Shown: positions 44,883-55,431, numbered from the stretch's first letter. The stretch is 64,000 nt of DNA from Marinomonas sp. CT5 (GCF_018336975.1 NZ_CP025572.1:3350884-3414883); one strand, 5' to 3'. Numbers and translations are program-made. The notes: a model not told the origin generated them from the sequence alone.

Positions 44883-46500
44883 GTGCTCTTACTCCACCAA
44901 TAAAGCGAGACGAACAATAAAACAAAACTAAGCACAGAGAAATTAACACCACAGCGACACAAGCACCTTCTTCTAACTTATAAGAACCAATCAGTTGAAA
45001 TAAATACAATGGCAAAGACACCAATCCCTGACTACCAAATAGCGCAATCACCCCCATATCACCCAAAGAAAGCAATAGAGCATAACCAAAGGCTTGAGCA
45101 ACACTGGTACGAATTAGTGGCCACTCTAACCACCATCGCGACCAAGACTGAATCCCTAAGCTCACATACACATTTCGAAAACGCCGCTCTTGCTGGTACA
45201 TCACTGGTATCAACGCCCGCAGAACAAAAGGCAAGGCCATTACAGCATTGACCCATACCACAATCCAATAACTCGATTTAAATCCCCAACCCAAATCACG
45301 TAATGTCAAAAATAATCCCGTAGCAATGACCAATCCAGGCACCATTAAAATCATGTTCCCTAGGTGCTCGATTTTACTGGGTAAAAAAGCAAAATATTGA
45401 CGAGCCATACAAAAACGCGCTAACACCCCAAAACAAATGCCAAGTAACACACTGACTAATGCAGCAGGAACGGCAATCTGCAATGAAACCAACGTAGCCT
45501 TCCATAAAGCAACTGACTGCAATGTATCCATAAAAATGGGAGAAAAGACGGGATCAAAAATAGCCAAAAAAGGCGGAACAACTAATATAAACGTACAGAA
45601 CAAGGCAAAACTATCTGCCAACTTAGCCCAAAAAGAATCTTTAAGCGCATAGCCTTTTACCGCAATTAAACTCACATCCTGACGGTTGACTGGCGCAATC
45701 CGATATACAATCACCGCAAAAAGAGTACATATCGACACCTGAAGTAAAGCTAAAAAGCTGGCCTTATTTAAGTCAAAATCAAATCGAAGCGCTTGATAAA
45801 TCGCCACTTCCAAAGTACTAAACTTTGGCCCTCCCCCTAAACTCAACACCACAGCAAAGCTTGAAAAGCACAACATAAAAATCAGCACAAAAGCGCCAGG
45901 AAGCACCTTTTTAATATAGTGCCATTCAATCCAACGAAAAGACGCCCAGCGAGAAAATCCCAACTGCGAAGCTTGGCGCCACTGTCCAGAAGGAATCAAA
46001 TCATAACCCTGCAATAAAAACCGAACCGCTAAAGGCATATTAAAAAACACATGAGCCAATAAGATCCCAACCAAGCCGTACAAGGGAATTTGCACACCTA
46101 TCAATTGATTCAACCATCCAGTGCGCCCATACACCACCACTAAACCTAAAATCGCCACAATGGTCGGTACCACCATGGAAACTGCAAACAGTTGCAGCAA
46201 AGCAGCGCGTCCAAAAAACTGTCGGTGAATTAGACAAGAAGCAACAGGAATAGCAATAAGCAAACTGATACCACTGCTTAGTAATGCTTGCCATAGAGAA
46301 AAACGTACAACACGCCAAAGATAAGGCTGCTGTAGATAGCCAAGCCAAGTTGGCAAATCGCTATAACGCAAAAGAGCCGCCAAGCTGGCCGCTCCCATAA
46401 GTAAGAAAAAGCCGACGCCCAATAACGCCGGCATTAATCCTTTTATAGCTCGAAAATAAAGCAACTTAACGTCTATTATTGAGTCGTGGCATTTAACCAC
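44869..46500 (-). CDS. thiP: Thiamine ABC transporter permease ThiP
   Basis: ThiP is the fused two-half permease of the thiamine importer. It has about twelve membrane segments and two EAA-type loops (IPSGQWRQASQLGFSRWASF and a second around RFRNVYVSLGIQSWSRWW). WRVVRFSLWQALLSSGISL matches the family N-terminal region. Start uncertain: GTG 46500 overlaps thiB by 25 nt; TTG 46464 and ATG 46434 (AAGGA close upstream) are plausible alternatives giving 521-543 aa. Identity is secure from sequence and operon. Confidence 0.92.
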   Translation of the reverse strand: MVKCHDSIIDVKLLYFRAIKGLMPALLGVGFFLLMGAASLAALLRYSDLPTWLGYLQQPYLWRVVRFSLWQALLSSGISLLIAIPVASCLIHRQFFGRAALLQLFAVSMVVPTIVAILGLVVVYGRTGWLNQLIGVQIPLYGLVGILLAHVFFNMPLAVRFLLQGYDLIPSGQWRQASQLGFSRWASFRWIEWHYIKKVLPGAFVLIFMLCFSSFAVVLSLGGGPKFSTLEVAIYQALRFDFDLNKASFLALLQVSICTLFAVIVYRIAPVNRQDVSLIAVKGYALKDSFWAKLADSFALFCTFILVVPPFLAIFDPVFSPIFMDTLQSVALWKATLVSLQIAVPAALVSVLLGICFGVLARFCMARQYFAFLPSKIEHLGNMILMVPGLVIATGLFLTLRDLGWGFKSSYWIVVWVNAVMALPFVLRALIPVMYQQERRFRNVYVSLGIQSWSRWWLEWPLIRTSVAQAFGYALLLSLGDMGVIALFGSQGLVSLPLYLFQLIGSYKLEEGACVAVVLISLCLVLFYCSSRFIGGVRAHVKN

Positions 46501-47489
46501 TCATCAATCCAAGCTTTACGATTTTGCGCAACCTGCTTTGCAGGTAGAACCAAGTTTTTTGCAGGTTTTAATGCACTATCAAAAGCGGCTGGTAGCTTTT
46601 CATCTAGTTTAATTACAGGCAACATCCAGTTCCCAGTTGCTACCGTTGATTGAAAACCTGGCTGTAAAATAAACTGCATAAAACGTTTCGCTAGAACAGG
46701 ATGAGGAGCATTTTCCATCATCGCCGCTACTTCAATTTGCGGATACAAACCTTCACTAGCCGGTGCCGCTTTATATTTATCCTCACCTTCAGCAACAACA
46801 TGATACGCAGGTGATGTCGTATAACTCAGCACAACATCGGCCTCACCTTTCAAGAACAAACTGTACGCATCAGACCAACCTTTAGTAACCGTGACAGTAT
46901 GCGAGGCAAGGCGCTCCCAAGCGTCAGCGGCTTCATCTCCATATACCGATTTCATCCATAACAACAAACCAAGCCCAGGTGTACTGGTTCGTGGATCCTG
47001 ATAAATGACTCGAAGGTTTTGATTATCAACAACCTCTTGCAAACTCGTTGGTGGGTTAGGCAGCGTTTCAGAGTTATAAATGAAGGCAAAATGACCTTGA
47101 TCAAATGGCACAAAGGTTTTGTCTGACCAGCCACCAGCAATTGTCACCGCTGAGGTATCCACCCCATGCTGACCAAGTAAGCCTGACTTTTTAGCCGCTT
47201 CCATTAAATTCAAGTCTAACCCTAATAAAACATCTGCTTTAGACGATTTACCTTCTAACTGAGCGCGGGACAAAATACCGCCAGATGAGTCCAAGGCGAC
47301 AAAGTTTACTTCGCAGTCACACTCTTTTTCGAAATTTGCTTTTATCTTAGGCCCCGGTCCCCAGTCAGATGAGAAGGAGTCATAGGTGTAAACATTGAGC
47401 GTATCTTTTGCCAAAGCAAAAGGGGAAAGTGCCAAACCTAAACTAACTAAAGAGGTCGAAAATAACGTTGTTAACGAAAATGAGTTCAA
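46476..47489 (-). CDS. thiB: Thiamine-binding periplasmic protein ThiB
   Basis: ThiB captures thiamine, TMP and TPP in the periplasm. The 337 aa protein has a signal peptide ending near FALAK, then LNVYTYDSFSSDWGPGP, the family N-terminal pattern, and TKGWSDAYSLFLKGEADVVLSYTTSP. The start is TTG 47489 with AGGAG 9 nt upstream; no in-frame ATG is nearby. First gene of thiBPQ, behind the TPP riboswitch. Identity is secure. Confidence 0.94.
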   Translation of the reverse strand: MNSFSLTTLFSTSLVSLGLALSPFALAKDTLNVYTYDSFSSDWGPGPKIKANFEKECDCEVNFVALDSSGGILSRAQLEGKSSKADVLLGLDLNLMEAAKKSGLLGQHGVDTSAVTIAGGWSDKTFVPFDQGHFAFIYNSETLPNPPTSLQEVVDNQNLRVIYQDPRTSTPGLGLLLWMKSVYGDEAADAWERLASHTVTVTKGWSDAYSLFLKGEADVVLSYTTSPAYHVVAEGEDKYKAAPASEGLYPQIEVAAMMENAPHPVLAKRFMQFILQPGFQSTVATGNWMLPVIKLDEKLPAAFDSALKPAKNLVLPAKQVAQNRKAWIDEWLNATTQ

Positions 47490-47496
47490 AGTGTGT

Positions 47497-47517
47497 CGCT
47501 CCTAAATAACGTGAGCG
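47497..47517 (-). promoter_or_regulatory. Possible ribosome-binding-site hairpin of thiB
   Basis: On the minus strand CGCTC (47513-47517) can pair with GAGCG (47497-47501) across an 11 nt loop. The right arm includes GAG of the AGGAG Shine-Dalgarno of thiB. This fits a riboswitch acting on translation; it is inferred, not proven. Confidence 0.4.
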
Positions 47518-47574
47518 GCGTACAGGGGAAATGGCAAGCGATAAGGTTAAAATTACGCGCATAACCTAGCTTGC

Positions 47575-47680
47575 TATCTCGATTCCTACGCCAGCATGAT
47601 CTGGATCAGGTTCGGTGGGTTAGCGGCTAATCCGCTTCTCAGCTTTAACATTCAAAAATGTTAAAGCACCCCATGAGATA
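47575..47680 (-). ncRNA. TPP riboswitch (THI element) upstream of thiBPQ
   Basis: On the minus strand the THI-box core is present in order: GGGGTGC, a P3a-type hairpin (CTTTAACATT pairing with AATGTTAAAG), GCTGAGA, ACCC, GAACCTGATCCAGATCATG and GCTGGCGTAGG. The ends close as P1 (GAGATA at 47675-47680 read with TATCTC at 47575-47580). TPP binding would repress thiBPQ. It also identifies the operon as thiamine transport. Confidence 0.95.
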
Positions 47681-47705
47681 ATGAGCGTCTATTGTAAAGA
47701 GTCGA

Positions 47706-48932
47706 TCAGCGGAAGTCCATTTCTGAAAGCACCCTGGTCACTGCTCCTTGGTTTTTTTCGGCAAAACGCATTGCTGTTTGACCAAGGCGAAAACGCTGGG
47801 AAGCTTGTCCAGCAAGATCAATGACGACTTTTCCCAGTTGCGCTTCATCTTGGCAACGAATAGCGCCATTCACTTGAAGTAGCTGATCGGTAATATCTAA
47901 AAAGTTAAAGGTATAAGGCCCTACTAAAATAGCCTTACCAAGCAAAGCGGGTTCAATCGGGTTATGACCACCGCGTTTAATTAAGCTGCCACCCACAAAG
48001 ACCAAATCAGAGGCTTGATAGTAGTGTATCAACTCCCCCATTGAATCCCCAATCACAACATCAAAATTTGCCCATTGATCCAATGGAGTTTGAGTACGAA
48101 GTGTAACCCGTTCAAAATGCTGACTCGCTAATTGCTGGACAGCGTCGAAGCGTTCAGGGTGACGTGGAACCAATATTAATAATGCATCTGGATACTTTTG
48201 CTGCAAGGATTTATGGATACGTAAGAGCATGTCATCTTCTCCTTGATGAGTACTACCCCCAACCCATACGAATCTAGAACCTAACTGCCCACGCCAGTTA
48301 GCCTGGAGGACTTCTGGCGGCACATTGAGATCAAATTTAATACTTCCCGTAACGAGCACTTTTTTAGCACCTAATGCTTCAAAACGAGAACCATCTGCCT
48401 GAGCATGAGCCAAGAAGCAATCAGGTAAAGCGAACAGCGGCCGAGAGACAATCGAGAACTTTTGGTAGCGCTGAAAAGAACGATCACTTAGCCGAGCATT
48501 AACCACATCAATACGCAAACCATGTCGCTTTGCCTGCTGTAACAAGTTCGGCCAAAGTTCCGTTTCTACAATCACTAGGCGCTTACAAACCAAATTCTTA
48601 AATGCTTTCTTAACACTACAACGCCAATCCATGGGCAAATATCGGTGCTCAGCAAAAGGAAACGCCTTTTGCACCTGTTCAGCCCCTGTCGGTGTCATCG
48701 TAGTAATAAGCAGACGCTTAGAAGGATATTTTGCCCGCCATTGCGTCACCAATGGTCGTACTGCCAATACTTCACCAACCGACGCACAATGCACCCATAA
48801 ATCAGCTTCAACAACAGGCCAAAAACCCAGCGCTTCTTTAGCTCGATAATGTTCATAGTTTTTTTTGAATTTGCGTACTTTCAGCAGAATAACTGGCGTC
48901 AGCAAAAATAATAAAACACGATACAACCACAT
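47706..48932 (-). CDS. waaA: 3-deoxy-D-manno-octulosonic acid transferase WaaA (KdtA)
   Basis: WaaA adds Kdo to lipid IVA at the inner membrane. The 408 aa protein has an N-terminal membrane anchor (WLYRVLLFLLTPVILL), the catalytic Glu region HCASVGEVLAVRP, TPTGAEQV, and a C-terminal GT-B domain with FVGGSLIKRGGHNPIEPA. ATG 48932, 2 nt after msbA. Identity is certain. Confidence 0.96.
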   Translation of the reverse strand: MWLYRVLLFLLTPVILLKVRKFKKNYEHYRAKEALGFWPVVEADLWVHCASVGEVLAVRPLVTQWRAKYPSKRLLITTMTPTGAEQVQKAFPFAEHRYLPMDWRCSVKKAFKNLVCKRLVIVETELWPNLLQQAKRHGLRIDVVNARLSDRSFQRYQKFSIVSRPLFALPDCFLAHAQADGSRFEALGAKKVLVTGSIKFDLNVPPEVLQANWRGQLGSRFVWVGGSTHQGEDDMLLRIHKSLQQKYPDALLILVPRHPERFDAVQQLASQHFERVTLRTQTPLDQWANFDVVIGDSMGELIHYYQASDLVFVGGSLIKRGGHNPIEPALLGKAILVGPYTFNFLDITDQLLQVNGAIRCQDEAQLGKVVIDLAGQASQRFRLGQTAMRFAEKNQGAVTRVLSEMDFR

Positions 48933-48934
48933 AT

Positions 48935-50728
48935 TTAAACAGTCGTTTCCGTAAATTGTTGGTTATGCAGCTGTGAATAAGCCCCATTCAAGGCAAGCAA
49001 CTCACTATGAGAACCTTGCTCAATAATCTCTCCATGATCTACCACGGCAATAATATCGGCATTTTCAATGGTCGATAGTCTGTGAGCAATAGCAATCGTC
49101 GTGCGATTTTCCATTAGGTTATCGAGAGCAGACTGAATCGCTCTCTCAGACTCCGTATCCAAAGCAGAAGTCGCTTCATCCAAGATTAAGATAGGTGCAT
49201 TTTTCAAAATTGCTCGTGCAATGGCGATACGCTGACGCTGACCACCAGATAGCAAGACACCATTCTCTCCCACCATAGTGTCTAAGCCACGATCCAGTTC
49301 CTGTATAAACCCCCAAGCGTTAGCCGCTTTTGCCGCTGCAATAACCTCTTCGTCACTCGCATCGCGCAAATAGCCATACGCAATATTTTCACGAATAGTG
49401 CCATTAAACAGTACAACTTGCTGGTTTACTAAAGCAATATTCGAACGTAAATCACTCAGTTTATAATCATTAATAAGAACACCATCAATATTGAGAGTCC
49501 CTTCATCAATGTCATAAAAGCGCGGAATCAGATTCGCTATTGTCGATTTGCCACTACCAGAGCGCCCCACTAAGGCCAAAGTTTTGCCAGCTGGAAGAGA
49601 CAAGTTAATATTGTTTAGTGCTTTTTTATCTGCTCTAGGATATTTGAATGACATCTCTTTCCATTCAATATTTCCGCTCAACCGAACTGCTGACGTCTGC
49701 CCCTTATCCACTTCTTCTTTCAAATCTAAGAAATCAAAAATACTGTAAGAAGCAGCAATGCCTTTTTGCAAGATACTGTTCACTTCGGTTAGCTGTCTAA
49801 TTGGTTTTCCTAACATGCCTGCAGCGGTCAAAAATGCAATAAAATCACCAGGAGTCATGTGCGAACTAATGGAAGGACTCAATGCAAACCAAATCAAAAT
49901 CGCCATCATAATAGCGAGAATAAATTGCACTATTGGAATATTTAGAGACTTGGTCATCTCCATCTTTAATTGTGAACGACGGTTTTCATGGGCCGCATTT
50001 CGAAATCTCTTGATTTCATAATCACTGCCACCAAATATTTTTACAACTTCATGGCCTTTAATTGCCTCTGAAGCCACATCGGTGACGCCCCCCATTGCAT
50101 CCTGAATGCGGGTACTTAATTTACGAAAACGCTTAGAGGCATAAGAAACAATCAAGCCAATTAGAGGGACAACCAAAAGAAATAATAAGGACAAGCGCCA
50201 GTTCATATAAATCATATAACCCAGCAAACCAATTACGGTTAGACCTTCCCGTAAAAGCACACGGATCGCTTGAGTAATAGAACCAATCACCTGTTCTGTA
50301 TCATAAGTTAACTTGGCAAGTAAGCGACCCGTTGGAATGGAGTGATAATAACTAGAAGGCAAAAGAACCAATTTATCAAACATGCTGGTACGTAAATCAT
50401 ACACCACATTGTTCGCTACTTTAGCCATAAAATAGTTACCTAAAAAAGTCCCTACCCCTCTAGCAATAAAAACCCCCAGAATAGCCATAGGAATAAATAT
50501 TCGACTATCTGAAACCTTCCCCAAAGAGACGACATCAACGATATGCTTTAATAAGGCAGCTAAAGCGGGCTCCATTGACGCGTAAATCAAATAACCCAAC
50601 ACGCTCAACAGTAAGTACGCCCAAGATGAACGAACATAGACCAACAAACGCAAATAGGTTTGCAAACCTGAAACAGGCGCCTTTGAACTAGGTGGCAATT
50701 CGCTATCTATCTTTTCTTTATCTTGCAT
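48935..50728 (-). CDS. msbA: Lipid A export ABC transporter MsbA
   Basis: MsbA flips lipid A-core across the inner membrane. The 597 aa half-transporter has six membrane segments (to about residue 330) and a nucleotide-binding domain with Walker A GRSGSGKST, signature LSGGQRQRIAIARA and Walker B ILILDEATSALDTE. ATG 50728 directly abuts the hldE stop. Its place between hldE and waaA supports MsbA. Identity is secure. Confidence 0.95.
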   Translation of the reverse strand: MQDKEKIDSELPPSSKAPVSGLQTYLRLLVYVRSSWAYLLLSVLGYLIYASMEPALAALLKHIVDVVSLGKVSDSRIFIPMAILGVFIARGVGTFLGNYFMAKVANNVVYDLRTSMFDKLVLLPSSYYHSIPTGRLLAKLTYDTEQVIGSITQAIRVLLREGLTVIGLLGYMIYMNWRLSLLFLLVVPLIGLIVSYASKRFRKLSTRIQDAMGGVTDVASEAIKGHEVVKIFGGSDYEIKRFRNAAHENRRSQLKMEMTKSLNIPIVQFILAIMMAILIWFALSPSISSHMTPGDFIAFLTAAGMLGKPIRQLTEVNSILQKGIAASYSIFDFLDLKEEVDKGQTSAVRLSGNIEWKEMSFKYPRADKKALNNINLSLPAGKTLALVGRSGSGKSTIANLIPRFYDIDEGTLNIDGVLINDYKLSDLRSNIALVNQQVVLFNGTIRENIAYGYLRDASDEEVIAAAKAANAWGFIQELDRGLDTMVGENGVLLSGGQRQRIAIARAILKNAPILILDEATSALDTESERAIQSALDNLMENRTTIAIAHRLSTIENADIIAVVDHGEIIEQGSHSELLALNGAYSQLHNQQFTETTV

Positions 50729-52162
50729 CTACAAATTCGCTTTTTCGATTATAGCTGTGGTCGAATAGCCATCAACAAAAGTTAATACCTTCACATCTCC
50801 GCCATTAGCAAGTACATGATCAGCTCCAACAATCGTTTCTATTGTGTAATCTCCGCCCTTAACTAATACATCAGGTGTTAATAGTTCGATAATTTCTTTT
50901 GGAGTGTCTTCATCAAACCAAGTGACCCAATCAATTGCACCGACACCTTCTAATACCGCCATGCGATGAGCCAAATGATTAATTGGTCGTTTTTCACCTT
51001 TAAGCCGACGAACCGATTCATCCGTATTAACCGCCACCACCAACCGATCCCCCAATGCTTTAGCCTGCTTCATATAAGCAATATGACCAGGATGGAGAAT
51101 ATCAAAACAACCATTTGTAAAAACGATTTTCTCACCATTCATTTGCGCTAACTTAATTTGCTCAAGTAAATCTTTCGGTGAAAGTACGCCAAAATTCGTG
51201 CTATGTGAGCGCTGAAACATAATGGCTTCAAGGCGCTCCGCACTGATAGAAGCGGTGCCAAGCTTTCCAACTACATAGCCAGCGGCTTGATTGGCATATT
51301 CAACTGCATCGATAAAACGTTTACTTGTCACATAGATAGCCGTTAGAACCGCCACAACGGTATCTCCAGCGCCTGTCACATCAAATACTTCTTTTGCGGC
51401 CGTGGCGAGCGAGAATGGAGGCTTGTCATCGCTCAGTAAAATCAGACCGTCTTCACCACGTGTCACCAACAAAGCATTCCAACCGAACTGCTCTCTTAGG
51501 GCTTTTGCTTTTTCCACTAACTCTTGCGTTGAATGGCATTTACCTACAATGGTTTCAAATTCAAGAAGGTTGGGTTTAACTAATGTAGCACCTTGATAGA
51601 TCGAGAAATCATTGCCTTTAGGATCAACAAAGCTTGGTACTTTCGCCACATTTGCCAACTTTATCAAAGTCTGGACGTCGGCAAGGCAACCTTTAGCATA
51701 GTCAGAAAAGATAACGGCATCAGCTTGTGGCAAACACTCTTCAACCACCTTCGCCAAAGCATCATTCTGAGAAAGACTGTCTTCCCGCTCTTCAAAATCC
51801 AAACGAATTAGTTGTTGATGGCGGCTCATTACCCGTAATTTAGTAATCGTTGGAAGTGTTTCAGAACAAACAAATCGACAAGTAACGCCGTTTTCTTCTA
51901 AACAACGTGCTAATACATCAGCATTTTCGTCATTACCAACGACACCAACTAAGGTGACTGGCACGCCTAATTTGGCCAACCCTAGAGCTACGTTCGCAGC
52001 CCCACCAGGGCGATCTTCAATTGCAGATACTTTTACCACTTGAACTGGAGCTTCAGGAGAAATACGCGACGTTCCACCATGCCAGTAGCGATCCAGCATC
52101 ACATCCCCAACAACAAGAATGTGTTTATCTTTAAAATTCAAATACGAAGAGTTCATAGGCAC
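50729..52162 (-). CDS. hldE: Bifunctional heptose kinase/adenylyltransferase HldE
   Basis: HldE phosphorylates heptose-7-phosphate at C1 and later adds ADP to make ADP-heptose. The 477 aa protein has an N-terminal PfkB-type kinase domain (GDVMLDRYWHG; catalytic GAGD in DVTGAGDTVVA) and a C-terminal nucleotidyltransferase domain from about residue 345 (VFTNGCFDILHPGHIAYM with the HxGH motif). ATG 52162, or ATG 52156. First of the hldE-msbA-waaA operon. Identity is certain. Confidence 0.96.
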   Translation of the reverse strand: MPMNSSYLNFKDKHILVVGDVMLDRYWHGGTSRISPEAPVQVVKVSAIEDRPGGAANVALGLAKLGVPVTLVGVVGNDENADVLARCLEENGVTCRFVCSETLPTITKLRVMSRHQQLIRLDFEEREDSLSQNDALAKVVEECLPQADAVIFSDYAKGCLADVQTLIKLANVAKVPSFVDPKGNDFSIYQGATLVKPNLLEFETIVGKCHSTQELVEKAKALREQFGWNALLVTRGEDGLILLSDDKPPFSLATAAKEVFDVTGAGDTVVAVLTAIYVTSKRFIDAVEYANQAAGYVVGKLGTASISAERLEAIMFQRSHSTNFGVLSPKDLLEQIKLAQMNGEKIVFTNGCFDILHPGHIAYMKQAKALGDRLVVAVNTDESVRRLKGEKRPINHLAHRMAVLEGVGAIDWVTWFDEDTPKEIIELLTPDVLVKGGDYTIETIVGADHVLANGGDVKVLTFVDGYSTTAIIEKANL

Positions 52163-52252
52163 ATAATAATCGATTTTTAGAGGCGCTCATCTTATCATAC
52201 TCCCACACCAAGTTGGACATACCTAAAACATACGAAATAAGGCTTTTATCCT

Positions 52253-53401
52253 ATGCTGAATTCCGCTCTTACATCCAGTCAGGCATTTTTATTTGATGAA
52301 CTGCTAAACAACTGGTCTCGCTATGGAATCGACAAAGAACAAGGATTCAGCTACGAAAGCATGACCCATAATTGGACACCAAACCCTGTTGGTCGAATAC
52401 GCCTGTTAACGCAATGTAGACAACTTTATACTTTCAGTCATGCCTGCCAGATCAAAAATAAACCAGACTGGTTTGCGACACTAACACCGTTATTTAACTT
52501 TATAACGAGCCATTATTTTATCGAAGAACGCTGGATTTTTTCATTAAATGACAACCTAACGATAAAAGACAAGCAGTCGGATGCCTATGCTCTTGCCTTT
52601 ATTTTATTGTCTTTCAGTCATTACTATAAAGTGACTAAAGATGATCGTGCCCTTACTTATATGAAAAAGACCCATCAATTTCTTGAAGAAAACATGCGAG
52701 CAAATACTGGTGGTTTCTACGAAGCGTTCCCGATTGATGAAACGCAAACTCGCCGGCAAAATCCGCATATGCACTTATTGGAAGGCTACGTGGCCGCTTT
52801 TGAGGCAACACACGACAACCACTATAAAATAGCCATCCAGTCATTATTGTCGTTGGCTCTTAAGCATTTTTACCACAAGGAAACAAAAACATTGCGCGAA
52901 TTTTTTTGCGTAGATTGGAGCCTTGATCCAGAAATAGGCCAACAGGTAGAACCTGGGCATCATTTTGAATGGGTCTGGCTACTTCACCAAGCCAACAAAA
53001 TACTCCCCAATTCAGATTATACAGATTTGGCACAACACTTATGGCAAATTGCTTCTCGTCACGGGCTCGCCAAAAATGGCGGTATCTATAACCAAATTGA
53101 CGGAAACTCTTATCAACCAATTGATAAAGAAAAACGCATTTGGCCAATTACCGAGTACCTTAAAGCCATCACAGTAATGCCAATTGGCAAAGAGGAAAAA
53201 ATAGATCGACTAGAAAAAGCGCTCAATTTTGCACAACAATACTATTTTTTACCTAATGGTCGGTGGAACGAGTATCTTAACGAAGACAATACGCCAAAAG
53301 ACTTTCCGCTTCCCGGCACCAGCAGCTATCATATTTTTCTCGGCCTAACAGAAGTGGTAGCATGGGCGGAAGCAAACACTGATTTACAAAATTCTTTTTA
53401 A
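52253..53401 (+). CDS. AGE-family sugar isomerase/epimerase (mannose-6-phosphate isomerase-like)
   Basis: The 382 aa protein is a helical alpha/alpha-barrel of the N-acylglucosamine 2-epimerase (AGE) superfamily. Diagnostic stretches are TRRQNPHMHLLEGYVAAFEAT and VEPGHHFEWVWLL, with the two catalytic-type histidines, and RIWPITEYLKA. Members include mannose-6-phosphate isomerases, cellobiose epimerase and sulfoquinovose isomerase; sequence alone does not fix the substrate. ATG 52253 with AAGG upstream. It lies divergent from hldE and 67 nt before hldD. Confidence 0.82.
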   Translation: MLNSALTSSQAFLFDELLNNWSRYGIDKEQGFSYESMTHNWTPNPVGRIRLLTQCRQLYTFSHACQIKNKPDWFATLTPLFNFITSHYFIEERWIFSLNDNLTIKDKQSDAYALAFILLSFSHYYKVTKDDRALTYMKKTHQFLEENMRANTGGFYEAFPIDETQTRRQNPHMHLLEGYVAAFEATHDNHYKIAIQSLLSLALKHFYHKETKTLREFFCVDWSLDPEIGQQVEPGHHFEWVWLLHQANKILPNSDYTDLAQHLWQIASRHGLAKNGGIYNQIDGNSYQPIDKEKRIWPITEYLKAITVMPIGKEEKIDRLEKALNFAQQYYFLPNGRWNEYLNEDNTPKDFPLPGTSSYHIFLGLTEVVAWAEANTDLQNSF

Positions 53402-53468
53402 GTTTCGCCGACGTACTTAAAGCCAAACTTAATAAAGCTAACACCTTCGATACAAGGAAAAATGTATT

Positions 53469-54416
53469 ATGTATATAGTAACTGGCGGCGCTGGCTTTAT
53501 TGGCAGCAACATCATCAAGGCATTAAATAATAAAGGCATTAAAAATATCCTTTTGGTCGATGACCTAACAGATGGTAAAAAATGTCTCAATCTATCAGAT
53601 CTTGATATTGCCGATTACATGGACATGTACGACTTTTTGGACGCGATAAAAAACAATACGCTAGGTATTAATCCAATTGCAGTATTTCATGAAGGAGCCT
53701 GCTCTGCGACGACAGAGTGGAATGGCAAATTTGTCATGGATGTTAACTACCAATACTCAAAAGCCGTATTGGACTTTTGTTTAAAACATGATGCGCCATT
53801 CTCTTATGCATCTTCTGCTTCTGTTTATGGTTCAGGCCCTATATTCCAAGAGTCTCGTGAAAACGAAAAACCTCTTAATATGTACGCCTACTCTAAATTT
53901 CAATTTGACCAATACGTTCGTACTATTCTACCTACAGCCAAAAGCCAGATTGTGGGCTTTCGCTATTTCAATGTCTATGGACCACGAGAGCAGCACAAAG
54001 GAAGCATGGCCAGCGTTGCTTTTCATTTACGTAATCAAGTACTTGCTGACGAAAATCCAAAACTGTTCGGTGCTTATGATGGTTACGAAGCAGGCGGACA
54101 AAGTCGAGATTTTATTTACGTTGAAGACCTAGTGAATACCAAACTTTGGTTCTTAGAAAACACCCAAAAATCTGGAATTTTCAACTTAGGAACAGGAAAA
54201 GCCGAGCCTTTTCGTACCATTGCGGAAACCGTCATTGCCCATTATAAAAAAGGCGAAATCGAATACATTCCCTTCCCAGAACACCTAAAAGGCGCATACC
54301 AAAGCTTTACTCAAGCCGATATAACCAAACTTCGTGAAGCTGGCTACGAAGGAAGCTTCCGAGGGTTGGCCCAAGGCGTTCAGGACTACTTAGGTTGGCT
54401 CGATTCTAATGGCTAA
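53469..54416 (+). CDS. hldD: ADP-L-glycero-D-manno-heptose 6-epimerase HldD
   Basis: HldD inverts C6 of ADP-D,D-heptose to ADP-L,D-heptose. The 315 aa short-chain dehydrogenase-like protein has the Rossmann motif [11 protein letters not shown], the family stretch [14 protein letters not shown] and the catalytic YAYSKFQFD (YxxxK). ATG 53469 with AAGGA about 10 nt upstream. It overlaps waaF by 8 nt. Identity is certain. Confidence 0.97.
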   Translation: MYIVTGGAGFIGSNIIKALNNKGIKNILLVDDLTDGKKCLNLSDLDIADYMDMYDFLDAIKNNTLGINPIAVFHEGACSATTEWNGKFVMDVNYQYSKAVLDFCLKHDAPFSYASSASVYGSGPIFQESRENEKPLNMYAYSKFQFDQYVRTILPTAKSQIVGFRYFNVYGPREQHKGSMASVAFHLRNQVLADENPKLFGAYDGYEAGGQSRDFIYVEDLVNTKLWFLENTQKSGIFNLGTGKAEPFRTIAETVIAHYKKGEIEYIPFPEHLKGAYQSFTQADITKLREAGYEGSFRGLAQGVQDYLGWLDSNG

Positions 54417-55431
54417 ATATTTAATTGTTGGACCATCTTGGGTTGGCGACATGGTTATGGCTCAAAGCCTCTTTATTACGCTAAGACAGCATGATAAAGA
54501 GGCGATTATTGATGTTATTGGCCCAAATTGGTCCCTACCAATCCTAGCTCGAATGCCTGAGGTACGAAACGCAATCACTTTGCCTACAGGTCATGGAGAA
54601 TGGGGCATTCGTACCCGCCGTAAACTGGGTCACTCTCTTCGCTCTGAAAAATACGATCAGTCCATCGTCATACCTCGCTCATGGAAATCGGCATTGGTAC
54701 CATTCTTTGCCAATATTCCTCACCGGGTCGGCTTTAAAGGTGAGCAGCGTTACATCCTACTTAACGAACGTCGCAGATTAGACAAAGGGATTTTAAATCA
54801 GACGGTAAAACGCTTTACTTCATTGGGGCTCCCCAATGAGCAGGCTTATCCACCGGCGAATATACCGTCTCCAGCACTTCGTGTTGACCCAACCAACCTA
54901 AAGCGCCTTTACGAACAACACAATTTATCAAATAAACCCGCCATCGCCCTGATGGCTGGCGCTGAGTTTGGCCCATCAAAACAATGGCCGATTGCCTATT
55001 TTCATCAATTAGCGAAAAGTGCGGTGAATTCTGGCTACCAAGTTTGGGTTCTTGGCGGACCAAAAGACCAAGCGGATGGCGATAAAATAGTGGCCGAACT
55101 TGGTGAGTTTGCCATCAATTTGTGTGGCAAGACTCAACTTGTTGATGCTATCGACTTACTTTCAGCTGCCGAAAAAGCTGTCAGTAATGATTCTGGCTTA
55201 ATGCATATTGCCGCCTCCGTAGGAACAGAGGTCCACGGCATTTATGGATCAACCAGTGAATTATTTACTCCTCCATTAACAGAGAACAAAACGATTCATA
55301 ACCTACACCTTGAATGCTCTCCTTGCTTCAAACGCACCTGCCCTCTTGGACATACAAACTGCCAAAACCAACTGCTTCCAGAAATGTTAATTGATGCTTT
55401 AAACCTTTCATCTTCGGAATCCTCTTTATGA
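54409..55431 (+). CDS. waaF: ADP-heptose:LPS heptosyltransferase II WaaF
   Basis: WaaF adds the second heptose to the LPS inner core. The 340 aa GT9 protein begins [18 protein letters not shown] and has [27 protein letters not shown] and [11 protein letters not shown], typical of WaaF. Translationally coupled to hldD and to the next gene (ATGA overlap). Identity is secure. Confidence 0.95.
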   Translation: MAKYLIVGPSWVGDMVMAQSLFITLRQHDKEAIIDVIGPNWSLPILARMPEVRNAITLPTGHGEWGIRTRRKLGHSLRSEKYDQSIVIPRSWKSALVPFFANIPHRVGFKGEQRYILLNERRRLDKGILNQTVKRFTSLGLPNEQAYPPANIPSPALRVDPTNLKRLYEQHNLSNKPAIALMAGAEFGPSKQWPIAYFHQLAKSAVNSGYQVWVLGGPKDQADGDKIVAELGEFAINLCGKTQLVDAIDLLSAAEKAVSNDSGLMHIAASVGTEVHGIYGSTSELFTPPLTENKTIHNLHLECSPCFKRTCPLGHTNCQNQLLPEMLIDALNLSSSESSL

